From contig NZ_FQYK01000001.1 of the NCBI RefSeq assembly GCF_900141715.1, forward strand, positions 771,369 through 835,368: a DNA stretch of 64,000 bases, in the 5' to 3' direction. The DNA is from Algibacter luteus (GTDB lineage: Bacteria > Bacteroidota > Bacteroidia > Flavobacteriales > Flavobacteriaceae). The notes under the pieces were generated by a model. That model saw only the letters and a list, made by a program, of their open reading frames with translations. It made no database searches and was not told the DNA's origin. The position numbers and the translations under genes were made by a program. Below, piece by piece: positions 7,925-16,157 of the stretch (position 1 is the stretch's first letter; every line of letters starts with the position of its first letter).

Positions 7925-8688
7925 AAAAATTAGTATTCGTTTTTTTAATTTCTTGTTTAACATTTTTATCGTGTAGCGAAGATCAGGATGACAAGATATC
8001 TCAAGCCACTATTACCTTAAGTTTTAGTCATCATTGGGACGGAAACTTAGTGTCAAACGCAGATTTTAATACCATTAAATTCACGAATGCATTTGGAACT
8101 CAATTGAGTATTGAACGCTTACGCTATCTTATTTCAAAAGTTACTTTCTATAAAACAGATGGAAGCAAAACAGAATTACAAGGCTATAATCTGGTAGATG
8201 TAACTAACAACCAAAATTTAACTTTTACATCACCAACACCTATTGAAACCGGGACTTATACTAACGTTTCGTTTACATTTGGCTTTAATAATGAAGATAA
8301 TGCTGGTAATTATCAAGATTTAAATTCAGCCTCATGGAATGTGCCAGCAGCATTAGGAGGCGGTTATCATTACATGCAATTCGACGGCAAGTTTATAAAT
8401 ACTTCAAATCAAGAACAAGGTTTTAATTATCATGCCATTCGAGCTGCCGAAAACCCAGGAGATAATCCAACATTCCCACAGGATACGTTTTTCGCAGTTG
8501 ATTTAGGAGCGGTTACGATAACCAACAATACTACCTTTAATATTGAAATGAATATTGCCGAATGGTTCAAAAACCCAAACACCTGGAATTTAAATGAATT
8601 AAACCAAATGCTTATGCCAAATGCCGATGCTCAAATTTTGATGTATGAAAACGGTTTGAGCGTGTTTAGTTTAAAGTCTATAAATTAA
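7921..8688 (+). CDS. MbnP-like lipoprotein
   Basis: A lipobox LSCS ends the signal peptide at about residue 19. The mature part begins with ATITLSFSHHWDGN and continues LSIERLRYLISKVTFYKTDG, which matches the MbnP family. It also has GGGYHYMQFDGKF, a His-rich HAIRAAE segment and the C-terminal NIAEWFKNPNTWNLNELN. In methanotrophs MbnP is a periplasmic copper-binding partner of the di-haem enzyme MbnH, which oxidises a Trp of MbnP to kynurenine (established for that system). Here several Trp and His residues are available, but which are used cannot be told. The downstream MbnH-like gene, 12 bp away, supports the pairing. Confidence 0.85.
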   Translation: MKKLVFVFLISCLTFLSCSEDQDDKISQATITLSFSHHWDGNLVSNADFNTIKFTNAFGTQLSIERLRYLISKVTFYKTDGSKTELQGYNLVDVTNNQNLTFTSPTPIETGTYTNVSFTFGFNNEDNAGNYQDLNSASWNVPAALGGGYHYMQFDGKFINTSNQEQGFNYHAIRAAENPGDNPTFPQDTFFAVDLGAVTITNNTTFNIEMNIAEWFKNPNTWNLNELNQMLMPNADAQILMYENGLSVFSLKSIN

Positions 8689-8700
8689 AACCACATTGTT

Positions 8701-9747
8701 TTGAGGCTATGGAAACTACATATCATATTAATTCTATTGGCTTGTTTTTCATGCGAAAACGAGTCTGTAGACCAATATGTAGCCACACCATATCAACTTG
8801 AAATTCCAAAACTATTTCAAGACAATATATTAGCCCCTGTAATTCCAGTAGATAATCCAATGACTGTTGAGGGCGTTGAATTGGGTAAAAAATTATTCTT
8901 CGACCCTATTCTATCTGGCGATAATACCCAATCTTGTGCCGATTGTCATGCCCCCGAAAATGCATTTAGCGATACGCGAAAGTTCAGCGATGGCATAAAT
9001 GGTGAATTTGGCAACCGCAATACCATGCCACTTTTTAACTTGGCGTGGAATTATGACGAAAAGTTTTTTTGGGATGGAAACACCTTTAGTTTAGAACATC
9101 AAGCGTTGGTGCCGGTTGCAGACCCAATTGAAATGAATAGCACTTGGCTCGATGTTGAATTAAAACTTCAACAACATAATGAATATCCTAGCTTATTTGA
9201 AGATGCTTTTGGAACCACTAAAATAGATTCGAATTTAGTAACGAAAGCCATAGCCCAATTTGAGCGCACCTTAATTTCTGCAAATTCAAAATTCGATGAA
9301 TATCTTTTGGGTCAAACCAATTTAACTTCTGAAGAATTGAATGGTTTTAATATTTTTATGGATGAAGCCAGAGGCGATTGTTTTCATTGCCATGGCAGTG
9401 ATAAAAATCCACTATGGACAGATAATGCATTTCACAACAACGGTTTAGACCAAACGTTTACAGATCTAGGTTTAGGAGCCGTAACAGGAGATCCTGCTGA
9501 TAACGGCAAATTTAAATCACCTTCATTACGAAACTTAGCCTTTACCGCACCATATATGCATGATGGACGATTTGCAACTCTAGACGATGTGATAAATCAT
9601 TACAGTGAGGGTCTCAAAAATTCTTCAACAATAGATCCGCTAATGAAAAAAGTAAATCAAGGCGGTGTTCAACTTACTACAGAAGATAAAGCTCACTTAA
9701 AAGCCTTTCTGTTATCCCTTTCTGATACTGAATTTGTAGGTGAATAA
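8701..9747 (+). CDS. Di-haem cytochrome c peroxidase family protein (MbnH/MauG-like), lipoprotein
   Basis: The start is TTG at 8701: no in-frame ATG precedes the signal peptide, and the ATG at 8709 is out of frame. The lipobox CFSC gives Cys18. Two c-type haem motifs are present, CADCH (79-83) and CFHCH (227-231), with YMHDGRF (285-291) providing a probable axial Met286. This matches the CCP/MauG family (about 330-350 residues). Pairing with an MbnP-like protein suggests an MbnH-type enzyme that modifies its neighbour instead of removing peroxide. It is the last gene of the four-gene cluster and is anchored in the envelope. Confidence 0.9.
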   Translation: MRLWKLHIILILLACFSCENESVDQYVATPYQLEIPKLFQDNILAPVIPVDNPMTVEGVELGKKLFFDPILSGDNTQSCADCHAPENAFSDTRKFSDGINGEFGNRNTMPLFNLAWNYDEKFFWDGNTFSLEHQALVPVADPIEMNSTWLDVELKLQQHNEYPSLFEDAFGTTKIDSNLVTKAIAQFERTLISANSKFDEYLLGQTNLTSEELNGFNIFMDEARGDCFHCHGSDKNPLWTDNAFHNNGLDQTFTDLGLGAVTGDPADNGKFKSPSLRNLAFTAPYMHDGRFATLDDVINHYSEGLKNSSTIDPLMKKVNQGGVQLTTEDKAHLKAFLLSLSDTEFVGE

Positions 9748-9850
9748 AGAATTATACTACATAATTGAATGTATTTCATCGAAAAAATACGTTTTTAAAC
9801 AGTTTTTTATTTGATTTTGTATAAATTGTTCCCTAATAAAGAGTCAATTA

Positions 9851-10060
9851 ATGAGCAAACACATAACATCTAACATGTTCTGTTCGGCCTACGGACATAA
9901 TTATTTTCGTTTGAAACAAGCAAACGCGAATACTCCAGAACTGATATGCAAGTGCTGCAAAGGCTATTTTAAGTTTGAAAATGACGGCTCTATAACTCCT
10001 ATTTCTCAAAAAGAAAATAAAAAATCTACTTCGTTTCCTTACAAGAGAAGAACCGCCTAA
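9851..10060 (+). CDS. Cys/His mini-protein, third paralogue
   Basis: The 69-residue protein shares the layout of the two proteins encoded near 3.3-3.9 kb: CSAYGHNYFRL, then LICKCCKGYFKFENDGSITPI. The FGH has become YGH, and CxxC is kept as CKCC. The C-terminus is short and basic (KRRTA). The 14-base string ATTTCATCGAAAAA occurs 78 nt upstream of its ATG and 77 nt upstream of the 3344 gene, so the two may share a regulator. Function unknown; a small metal-binding protein is the best guess. Confidence 0.75.
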   Translation: MSKHITSNMFCSAYGHNYFRLKQANANTPELICKCCKGYFKFENDGSITPISQKENKKSTSFPYKRRTA

Positions 10061-10191
10061 ACCCTTCGAAACATTCAACTTACCAAAAGATTTCTTTCCT
10101 TAATTAAATACTTATTAATTAAATAAGAAAAACCTATAAAGCGATATATTAATATAATGTTAGGTTATTCGAATTTCACTGACTTATATTG

Positions 10192-10199
10192 TATATTTG
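10192..10199 (+). promoter_or_regulatory. Candidate -7 box of the suf cluster (TATATTTG)
   Basis: TATATTTG is a perfect TAnnTTTG match 67 nt upstream of the sufA-like ATG at 10266. The -33 region is AT-rich without a convincing TTG. This would give a 5' leader of about 60 nt. Confidence 0.55.
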
Positions 10200-10265
10200 T
10201 GCTCTATTTAGAAACTGTCTTAATAAAAATTATTAATTCAAACTAAATTTAATAAAGAAAGAAAT

Positions 10266-10595
10266 ATGATAAAAGTCTCTGAAACAGCTAAAAAGAAGGT
10301 GATAGAGCTTATGACTGATGATGGCTACAATGCAACTACCGATTATGTTCGCGTAGGTGTAAAAAGTGGCGGATGTTCTGGTTTATCTTATGATTTAAAA
10401 TTTGATAAAGAACAACAAGATGGCGATAAAGTATTTGAAGACAATGGCGTTAAAATCATAGTTGATAAAAAAAGCTTTTTATACCTTATAGGTACAACTT
10501 TAGAATATTCAGGAGGATTAAACGGCACAGGCTTTGTGTTTAACAATCCTAATGCCAACCGTACTTGCGGTTGTGGCGAATCATTTTCATTATAA
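10266..10595 (+). CDS. Fe-S assembly scaffold/carrier, SufA/ErpA type
   Basis: The 109-residue A-type carrier accepts and delivers Fe-S clusters to apo-proteins. The three conserved cysteines are present: Cys37 in SGGCSGLSY and Cys101/Cys103 in TCGCGESF at the C-terminus. The length is typical of the HesB/IscA/SufA family. It is the first gene of the suf cluster, 13 bp ahead of sufB. That position favours a SufA role, but ErpA-like function cannot be excluded, so no symbol is assigned. Confidence 0.92.
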   Translation: MIKVSETAKKKVIELMTDDGYNATTDYVRVGVKSGGCSGLSYDLKFDKEQQDGDKVFEDNGVKIIVDKKSFLYLIGTTLEYSGGLNGTGFVFNNPNANRTCGCGESFSL

Positions 10596-10608
10596 AAAAG
10601 AAAGTATT

Positions 10609-12057
10609 ATGTCGAAGTATACCGAAGATGATTTACGCGAAGAATTAAAAACCAAAGAATACGAATACGGTTTTTACACAGATATTGAATCAGACACATT
10701 TCCTAATGGCTTAAATGAAGATATTGTACGCGCAATTTCTAAAAAGAAAGAAGAGCCACAATGGATGACCGATTGGAGATTGGAAGCCTTTAGAGTTTGG
10801 CAAGAAATGACCGAACCAGAATGGGCAAACGTAAAATACAAAAAGCCAGATTTTCAAGCCATATCGTATTATTCTGCACCTAATAGCAAGCCAAAATACG
10901 ATAGTATTGACGAAGTTGATCCAGAATTGTTGGCAACTTTCGAGAAATTAGGTATTTCCCTAGATGAACAGAAAAAATTAGCTGGTGTCGCCATGGATGT
11001 GGTTGTAGATTCTGTTTCTGTAGCTACAACTTTCAAGAAAACTCTAGGAGAAAAAGGTATTATTTTTATGAGTATTTCTGAAGCCATTAAAGAGCATCCA
11101 GAACTTGTGAAAAAATATTTAGGAACTGTGGTTCCACAAAAAGACAACTTCTACGCAGCTTTAAACTCTGCAGTTTTTAGTGATGGTAGTTTCTGTTATA
11201 TTCCAAAAGGCGTGCATTGTCCTATGGAATTATCAACCTATTTTAGAATTAATCAAGCTGGCACCGGTCAGTTTGAAAGAACACTTGTTATTGCTGATGA
11301 AGGCAGTTACGTAAGTTATTTGGAAGGCTGTACAGCTCCAAGTCGTGATGAAAACCAATTACATGCTGCGGTTGTAGAATTAATTGCTTTAGATGATGCC
11401 GAAATAAAATACTCAACCGTACAAAACTGGTATCCTGGAAATGCTGAAGGTAAAGGTGGTGTATACAACTTTGTAACAAAACGCGGAATTTGCGAGAAAA
11501 ATGCTAAAATTTCATGGACGCAGGTAGAAACTGGAAGCGCTGTAACTTGGAAGTACCCATCTTGTATTTTGAAAGGTGATAATTCAGTAGGTGAATTTTA
11601 TTCTATTGCGGTTACTAACAATTATCAGCAAGCCGATACAGGAACCAAAATGATTCATTTGGGTAAAAACACAAAGTCTACAATCATATCTAAAGGTATT
11701 TCAGCTGGAAAATCTCAGAATTCTTACCGCGGATTGGTGCAAATAAACTCCAGAGCAGATAACGCCCGTAACTTCTCGCAATGCGATAGTTTACTTATGG
11801 GTAATGCCTGCGGAGCACATACTTTTCCATACATAGAAGCTAAAAATAAAACAGCAAAAATAGAACACGAAGCGACTACAAGTAAAATTGGTGAAGACCA
11901 AATTTTTTATTGTAATCAACGTGGTATTGATACTGAAAAAGCAATTGCCTTAATTGTTAATGGTTTCAGTAAAGATGTTTTAAATAAACTCCCAATGGAA
12001 TTTGCTGTAGAAGCTCAAAAATTATTAGAAATAAGTTTAGAAGGAAGTGTCGGATAA
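10609..12057 (+). CDS. sufB: Fe-S cluster assembly protein SufB
   Basis: SufB is the scaffold subunit of the SufBC2D complex. The ATG at 10609 gives 482 residues starting [10 protein letters not shown] longer open frame back to 10534 would overlap the sufA-like gene and adds no conserved sequence. Family landmarks include [57 protein letters not shown] and the C-terminal [20 protein letters not shown]. The many conserved cysteines and the right-handed beta-helix core are as in SufB. It is followed after 16 bp by a lipoprotein gene that interrupts the usual sufB-sufC order. Confidence 0.96.
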   Translation: MSKYTEDDLREELKTKEYEYGFYTDIESDTFPNGLNEDIVRAISKKKEEPQWMTDWRLEAFRVWQEMTEPEWANVKYKKPDFQAISYYSAPNSKPKYDSIDEVDPELLATFEKLGISLDEQKKLAGVAMDVVVDSVSVATTFKKTLGEKGIIFMSISEAIKEHPELVKKYLGTVVPQKDNFYAALNSAVFSDGSFCYIPKGVHCPMELSTYFRINQAGTGQFERTLVIADEGSYVSYLEGCTAPSRDENQLHAAVVELIALDDAEIKYSTVQNWYPGNAEGKGGVYNFVTKRGICEKNAKISWTQVETGSAVTWKYPSCILKGDNSVGEFYSIAVTNNYQQADTGTKMIHLGKNTKSTIISKGISAGKSQNSYRGLVQINSRADNARNFSQCDSLLMGNACGAHTFPYIEAKNKTAKIEHEATTSKIGEDQIFYCNQRGIDTEKAIALIVNGFSKDVLNKLPMEFAVEAQKLLEISLEGSVG

Positions 12058-12073
12058 TATATTAGAATTCAAA

Positions 12074-12490
12074 ATGAAAAAATTAATCATTCTACTTTTA
12101 AGCGTTTCAGTATTTGTAAGCTGTAAAAACGATTCTAAATCTGAAACACAAGAAACCCTTAATTCTTCAACAGAAGAAAATACAAAACCAAGTAACGGAT
12201 TAATGCATTTAAAAGGTTCTTTTGTGTATTATGATGGTGCTGCAGTTTTACAAACAAAATCTGAGATTTATGGTGTTTTAATCACCGACAAATTGGAGGA
12301 ACTTCAAAAACAAGTTGAAGAATATAAATCTGCACCAACCGATATGGTTAATGTTGAAATACGAGGTAAAGTTACAAATCAAAAAGACGAAAAAATTCTC
12401 TGGGAAAACAAGGTGGAAATATTAGAAATATTAGATGTTTCACCGGCTTCAACAGAAGAAAATAATGTTATTAAATTAGGAAGTGAATAG
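12074..12490 (+). CDS. Small lipoprotein inside the suf operon (OB-fold-like)
   Basis: I place the start at ATG 12074, which gives MKKLIILLLSVSVFVSC with lipobox VSC at Cys17; the open frame back to 12047 overlaps sufB and would spoil the signal peptide. The mature part (about 121 residues) has an acidic Ser/Thr/Glu linker and then GLMHLKGSFVYYDGAAVLQT, SEIYGVLIT and MVNVEIRGKVTNQ. This layout recalls the C-terminal OB-fold domain of NlpE-like lipoproteins. It lies 1 bp ahead of sufC and must be co-transcribed. Why an envelope lipoprotein sits between sufB and sufC is unknown. Confidence 0.8.
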   Translation: MKKLIILLLSVSVFVSCKNDSKSETQETLNSSTEENTKPSNGLMHLKGSFVYYDGAAVLQTKSEIYGVLITDKLEELQKQVEEYKSAPTDMVNVEIRGKVTNQKDEKILWENKVEILEILDVSPASTEENNVIKLGSE

Positions 12491-12491
12491 T

Positions 12492-13244
12492 ATGTTAAAA
12501 ATAGAAAACTTACACGCAAGTGTTGAAGATAAAAGCATTTTAAGAGGTGTAAACCTTGAAGTGAAACCTGGTGAAGTGCATGCCATTATGGGACCAAACG
12601 GTTCTGGTAAAAGTACACTAGCGGCGGTTATTGCAGGAAGAGAAGATTACGAGGTAACCAAAGGAAGTATCACGTTTGAAGGCGAAGATATTGAAGAATT
12701 AGCTGCTGAAGAACGTGCACATAAAGGCGTGTTTTTATCCTTCCAATATCCTATTGAAATTCCTGGTGTTTCAGTAACCAACTTCATGAAAACTGCTATC
12801 AACGAAACTCGAAAAGCAAAAGGGTTAGAAGATATGCCTGCTAAAGACATGTTGAAATTAATCCGTGAGAAATCAGAGCTATTAGAAATTGATAGAAAAT
12901 TTTTATCCCGCTCTTTAAATGAAGGGTTTTCAGGAGGAGAGAAAAAGCGTAATGAGATCTTCCAAATGGCCATGTTAGAACCTAAACTAGCTATTCTTGA
13001 CGAAACAGATTCTGGTTTAGATATCGATGCGCTTCGTATTGTGGCTAACGGTGTAAACAAACTAAAAAGTAAAGATAATGCTGTAGTAGTTATTACACAT
13101 TACCAACGCTTGTTAGATTACATCATTCCAGACTTTGTACATGTTTTATACAACGGACGCATTGTAAAATCTGGTGGTAAAGAATTAGCACACGAACTTG
13201 AGGAAAAAGGATACGACTGGATTAAAGAAGAAATTAACGCGTAA
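12492..13244 (+). CDS. sufC: Fe-S cluster assembly ATPase SufC
   Basis: ABC-type ATPase subunit of SufBC2D. With ATG 12492 the protein has 250 residues. Walker A is GPNGSGKST (34-42), the signature region is LNEGFSGGEKKRNE and Walker B is LAILDETDSGLD, followed by the switch His in VVITHYQRLLDYI. There are no transmembrane segments, as expected for cytosolic SufC. An ATG at 12483 in the same frame lies in the end of the preceding lipoprotein gene and is less likely. An 85-bp spacer with a long stem-loop separates it from sufD. Confidence 0.96.
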   Translation: MLKIENLHASVEDKSILRGVNLEVKPGEVHAIMGPNGSGKSTLAAVIAGREDYEVTKGSITFEGEDIEELAAEERAHKGVFLSFQYPIEIPGVSVTNFMKTAINETRKAKGLEDMPAKDMLKLIREKSELLEIDRKFLSRSLNEGFSGGEKKRNEIFQMAMLEPKLAILDETDSGLDIDALRIVANGVNKLKSKDNAVVVITHYQRLLDYIIPDFVHVLYNGRIVKSGGKELAHELEEKGYDWIKEEINA

Positions 13245-13251
13245 AAAATCA

Positions 13252-13305
13252 GTTAAAAAGTAAAAAGTTATAAGGTTGCTTCAAATTAACTTTTTACTTT
13301 CTAAC
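13252..13305. repeat. Long inverted repeat between sufC and sufD
   Basis: GTTAAAAAGTAAAAAGTTA (13252-13270) faces TAACTTTTTACTTTCTAAC (13287-13305), with 18 of 19 positions complementary and a 16-nt loop. It lies 7 bp after the sufC stop and 24 bp before the sufD start. With no following U-run it is not an ordinary terminator. It may be an mRNA processing or stability structure, or a repeat remnant. Confidence 0.65.
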
Positions 13306-13329
13306 TTTTAAATATTTCAACTCAAAAGA

Positions 13330-14643
13330 ATGGATTTAAAAGAAAAATTAGTATCATCATTTCTAGCATTCGAAAATCGTGTGGATGTCGATGCCTACGT
13401 GCATGATGTTAGATCTGAAGCTATAAAAGTGTTTGAAGAAAAAGGCTTTCCTTCTAAAAAAGAAGAAGCTTGGAAATACACCTCATTAAATGCAATTTTA
13501 AAAGAAGATTATAGCGTATTCCCTAAACAAGAAAACACACTAGACTATAAGGATATTAAGCCCTATTTTATCCACGATATCGATTCTTATAAAATCATTT
13601 TTATCGACGGTAAATATTCATCGCATTTATCGCAAACCACGCACGATGGTTTAGATGTTTGCCTCATGTCGTCAGCTTTAAATAAACCAAAATACCAATT
13701 GGTTATTAAAAATTATTTCAATAAAATAGCCGAAAAAGACAGTTTAACTTCATTAAATACAGCATTTTCAAACGAAGGTGCCTACATTCATATTCCTAAA
13801 AACAAAATTGTAGAAAAACCAATTCAAATTCTACACTTTTCAACAGGAAACGAGTCGGCTACCATGTTACAGCCACGTAATTTAATAGTAGTTGAAGAGA
13901 ATTCGCATGTGCAAATTATCGAGCGCCATCAAAGTTTAACAGACAATCCTGTTTTAACCAATAGCGTTACCGAGATTTTTACAAACAAACGTGCTATTGT
14001 AGATTATTACAAGATTCAAAACGATAGTAAAAAAGCCTCTTTAATAGATAATACATTTATCAAACAAAGGAGAGAAAGTATTGCATCGGTGCATACTTTT
14101 TCATTTGGTGGGAAATTAACGCGTAACAATCTAAACTTTTATCAAGAAGGCGAACGTATTGATTCTACGCTAAAAGGCATCACCATTATTGGCGATAAAC
14201 AGCATGTAGACCACAATACTTTGGTACATCATATCGAGCCAAATTGCGAAAGCCATCAAGATTACAAAGGTATTTTTGACGATAATTCAACAGGCGTTTT
14301 TAACGGTAAAGTTGTTGTTGAAAAAGAAGCCCAAAAAACTAATGCATTTCAAGCAAACAACAACATTTTAATAAGCGATAAAGCCTCTATAAACACTAAA
14401 CCACAACTCGAAATTTTTGCAGACGATGTAAAATGTTCTCACGGATGTACCATCGGACAATTAGACGAAAGTGCTATGTTTTACATGCGTTCGCGCGGTA
14501 TTCCAGAAAAAGAAGCCAAAGCACTTTTAATGTTTGCCTTTAGTAATAATGTATTAGAGTCTGTTAAAATTCCAGAAATAAAACAACGTATCACCAAAAT
14601 TATCGCTAAAAAATTAGGCGTAAATATTGGGTTCGATTTATAA
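13330..14643 (+). CDS. sufD: Fe-S cluster assembly protein SufD
   Basis: SufD is the SufB-like partner subunit needed for iron entry into the SufBC2D complex. The 437-residue protein starts with a helical N-terminal part (KKEEAWKYTSLNAILKED). The beta-helix core includes HIPKNKIVEKPIQI and LVHHIEPNCESHQDYKGI, with FNGKVVVEKEAQKTNAFQ and the family-diagnostic VKCSHGCTIGQLDE near the C-terminus. Residues such as the His and Cys of CSHGCT correspond to the SufB-SufD interface positions. The gene ends 15 bp before a palindromic repeat element that separates it from sufS. Confidence 0.95.
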   Translation: MDLKEKLVSSFLAFENRVDVDAYVHDVRSEAIKVFEEKGFPSKKEEAWKYTSLNAILKEDYSVFPKQENTLDYKDIKPYFIHDIDSYKIIFIDGKYSSHLSQTTHDGLDVCLMSSALNKPKYQLVIKNYFNKIAEKDSLTSLNTAFSNEGAYIHIPKNKIVEKPIQILHFSTGNESATMLQPRNLIVVEENSHVQIIERHQSLTDNPVLTNSVTEIFTNKRAIVDYYKIQNDSKKASLIDNTFIKQRRESIASVHTFSFGGKLTRNNLNFYQEGERIDSTLKGITIIGDKQHVDHNTLVHHIEPNCESHQDYKGIFDDNSTGVFNGKVVVEKEAQKTNAFQANNNILISDKASINTKPQLEIFADDVKCSHGCTIGQLDESAMFYMRSRGIPEKEAKALLMFAFSNNVLESVKIPEIKQRITKIIAKKLGVNIGFDL

Positions 14644-14657
14644 TTAATTTATTTGAA

Positions 14658-14754
14658 GCTTAATCCCGCTATCCACTGTATCTTTTTTTATGTCACCCTA
14701 AGCGCAGTTCAAGCGTCAAACATAAAAAAAGGATGCCGTTTCTATCGGGGCTAG
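14658..14754 (-). repeat. Palindromic intergenic element, family 2, copy A
   Basis: Read on the minus strand, this 97-bp element begins CTAGCCCCGATAGAAACGGC and contains an inner stem CCTTTTTTTATG / CATAAAAAAAGAT. It ends AGTGGATAGCGGGATTAAGC, so the ends pair (AGCCCCG with CGGGATTAAGCT-like). It matches the copy at 41250-41321 in the outer arms and spacers but has a larger loop, which holds a smaller repeat (14692-14721). It fills most of the sufD-sufS spacer. Confidence 0.75.
14692..14721 (+). repeat. Short dispersed repeat nested in the family 2 loop
   Basis: GTCACCCTAAGCGCAGTTC and the following bases match the shorter string at 17767-17790 with the pattern GTCAnnnTrAGCnCnGT, then C-n-AA. 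It resembles a dispersed GTCA...GAGCGCAGTCGAAG repeat that I recall from intergenic regions of flavobacteria (recollection only, not searched). Here it forms the loop of a larger palindromic element. Confidence 0.45.
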
Positions 14755-14765
14755 ACCTATCAGCC

Positions 14766-15980
14766 ATGTTTAATGTAGAAGACATAAGAAAAGATTTTCC
14801 CATTCTTTATCGAAAAGTAAATGGCAAACCATTGGTGTATTTTGATAATGCTGCAACATCGCAAACCCCAAAACAAGTTATTGATGTTATTGTAGATTAC
14901 TATTCAAATTACAATGCCAACATACATCGAGGTGTGCACACCTTAAGTCAAGAGGCAACAGATTTATACGAGCAATCACGTAAAAAAATACAAACCCATT
15001 TTAATGCTAAGTTTTTACACGAAATTATTTTTACTTCGGGTACAACACATAGTATTAATTTAGTAGCAAACGGATTCACATCGTTATTAAAAAAAGGAGA
15101 CGAGATAATCGTTTCAGCGCTAGAACATCACAGTAATATTGTCCCTTGGCAAATGTTATGCGAGCGTACAGGTGCTACTTTAAAAGTTATTCCTATGAAC
15201 CTTGAAGGGGAATTGGAAATTGAAGCTTACAACAACTTACTTTCAAAAAACACCAAGCTTGTTTTTGTAAACCACGTTTCAAACGCGTTAGGAACAGTAA
15301 ATCCTATTGAACACATTATTGACGAAGCGCATAAAGTAGGTGCGGCTGTATTAATTGATGGCGCACAATCTTGTCCGCATATAAAACCCGATGTGCAAGC
15401 CTTAGACGCCGATTTCTACGTAACCTCAGCACACAAAGTATGTGGACCAACTGGTGTAGGCATGCTTTATGGAAAAGAATCATGGCTTAAAAAATTACCA
15501 CCATACCAAGGAGGTGGCGAAATGATTGCCGAAGTCACCTTCGAGAAAACAACTTACGCCGATTTACCACATAAGTTTGAAGCTGGAACGCCTAACATCT
15601 GTGGAGGCATTGCCTTTGGAGCCGCTTTAGATTATATGAACGCTATTGGCTTCGATACTATTGCAGCTTATGAAAACGAGTTACTAGAATATGGTACTGC
15701 GCAACTTTTAGCTATTGAAGGTTTAAAAATCTACGGGACATCAAAACATAAAACGTCCGTTATCTCATTTAATCTAGAAGGTATTCATCCATACGATGTA
15801 GGGACTATTCTAGACAAACTCGGAATTGCCGTAAGAACAGGTCACCATTGTGCACAACCTATTATGGATTTCTATAAAATTCCAGGAACAATTCGGGCTT
15901 CATTTTCATTTTACAATACAAAAGCAGAAATTGATGCCTTAGTTGAAGGTGTTAAGAAAGCTAAAATGATGCTTTCTTAA
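14766..15980 (+). CDS. sufS: Cysteine desulfurase SufS
   Basis: SufS is a PLP enzyme that takes sulfur from cysteine and passes it to SufE. The ATG at 14766 gives 404 residues beginning MFNVEDIRKDFPIL, the usual SufS length. An upstream in-frame ATG at 14733 lies inside a repeat element and is rejected. Key residues are Lys224 in SAHKVCGPTG (PLP Schiff base), the HHSN segment near residue 121, and the persulfide Cys362 in RTGHHCAQPI. It belongs to group II (CsdB/SufS-type) desulfurases. It works with SufE encoded at 17858. Confidence 0.96.
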   Translation: MFNVEDIRKDFPILYRKVNGKPLVYFDNAATSQTPKQVIDVIVDYYSNYNANIHRGVHTLSQEATDLYEQSRKKIQTHFNAKFLHEIIFTSGTTHSINLVANGFTSLLKKGDEIIVSALEHHSNIVPWQMLCERTGATLKVIPMNLEGELEIEAYNNLLSKNTKLVFVNHVSNALGTVNPIEHIIDEAHKVGAAVLIDGAQSCPHIKPDVQALDADFYVTSAHKVCGPTGVGMLYGKESWLKKLPPYQGGGEMIAEVTFEKTTYADLPHKFEAGTPNICGGIAFGAALDYMNAIGFDTIAAYENELLEYGTAQLLAIEGLKIYGTSKHKTSVISFNLEGIHPYDVGTILDKLGIAVRTGHHCAQPIMDFYKIPGTIRASFSFYNTKAEIDALVEGVKKAKMMLS

Positions 15981-16157
15981 ATTATCTGTCCTATCTTTTT
16001 TAATGTCATTTCAATAAATTTGAATAGTTCATTTTGTTAATTATATAACACGATGATGCATTTTGTCGAATAATTAACAAGTTTTTTGTCAATTTATTAG
16101 AAATAATGCAAAATAATTTTATCTTCAGCATCGACTAATTCAAAATAATTAATAAAA

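Noticed and set aside
10534..10608. Upstream extension of sufB
   Set aside because: It overlaps the sufA-like gene in another frame and has no conserved residues; the ATG at 10609 gives the typical SufB start.
14733..14765. Upstream ATG extending the sufS frame by 11 residues
   Set aside because: It lies within a palindromic repeat element, and the 404-residue product from 14766 has the usual SufS N-terminus.
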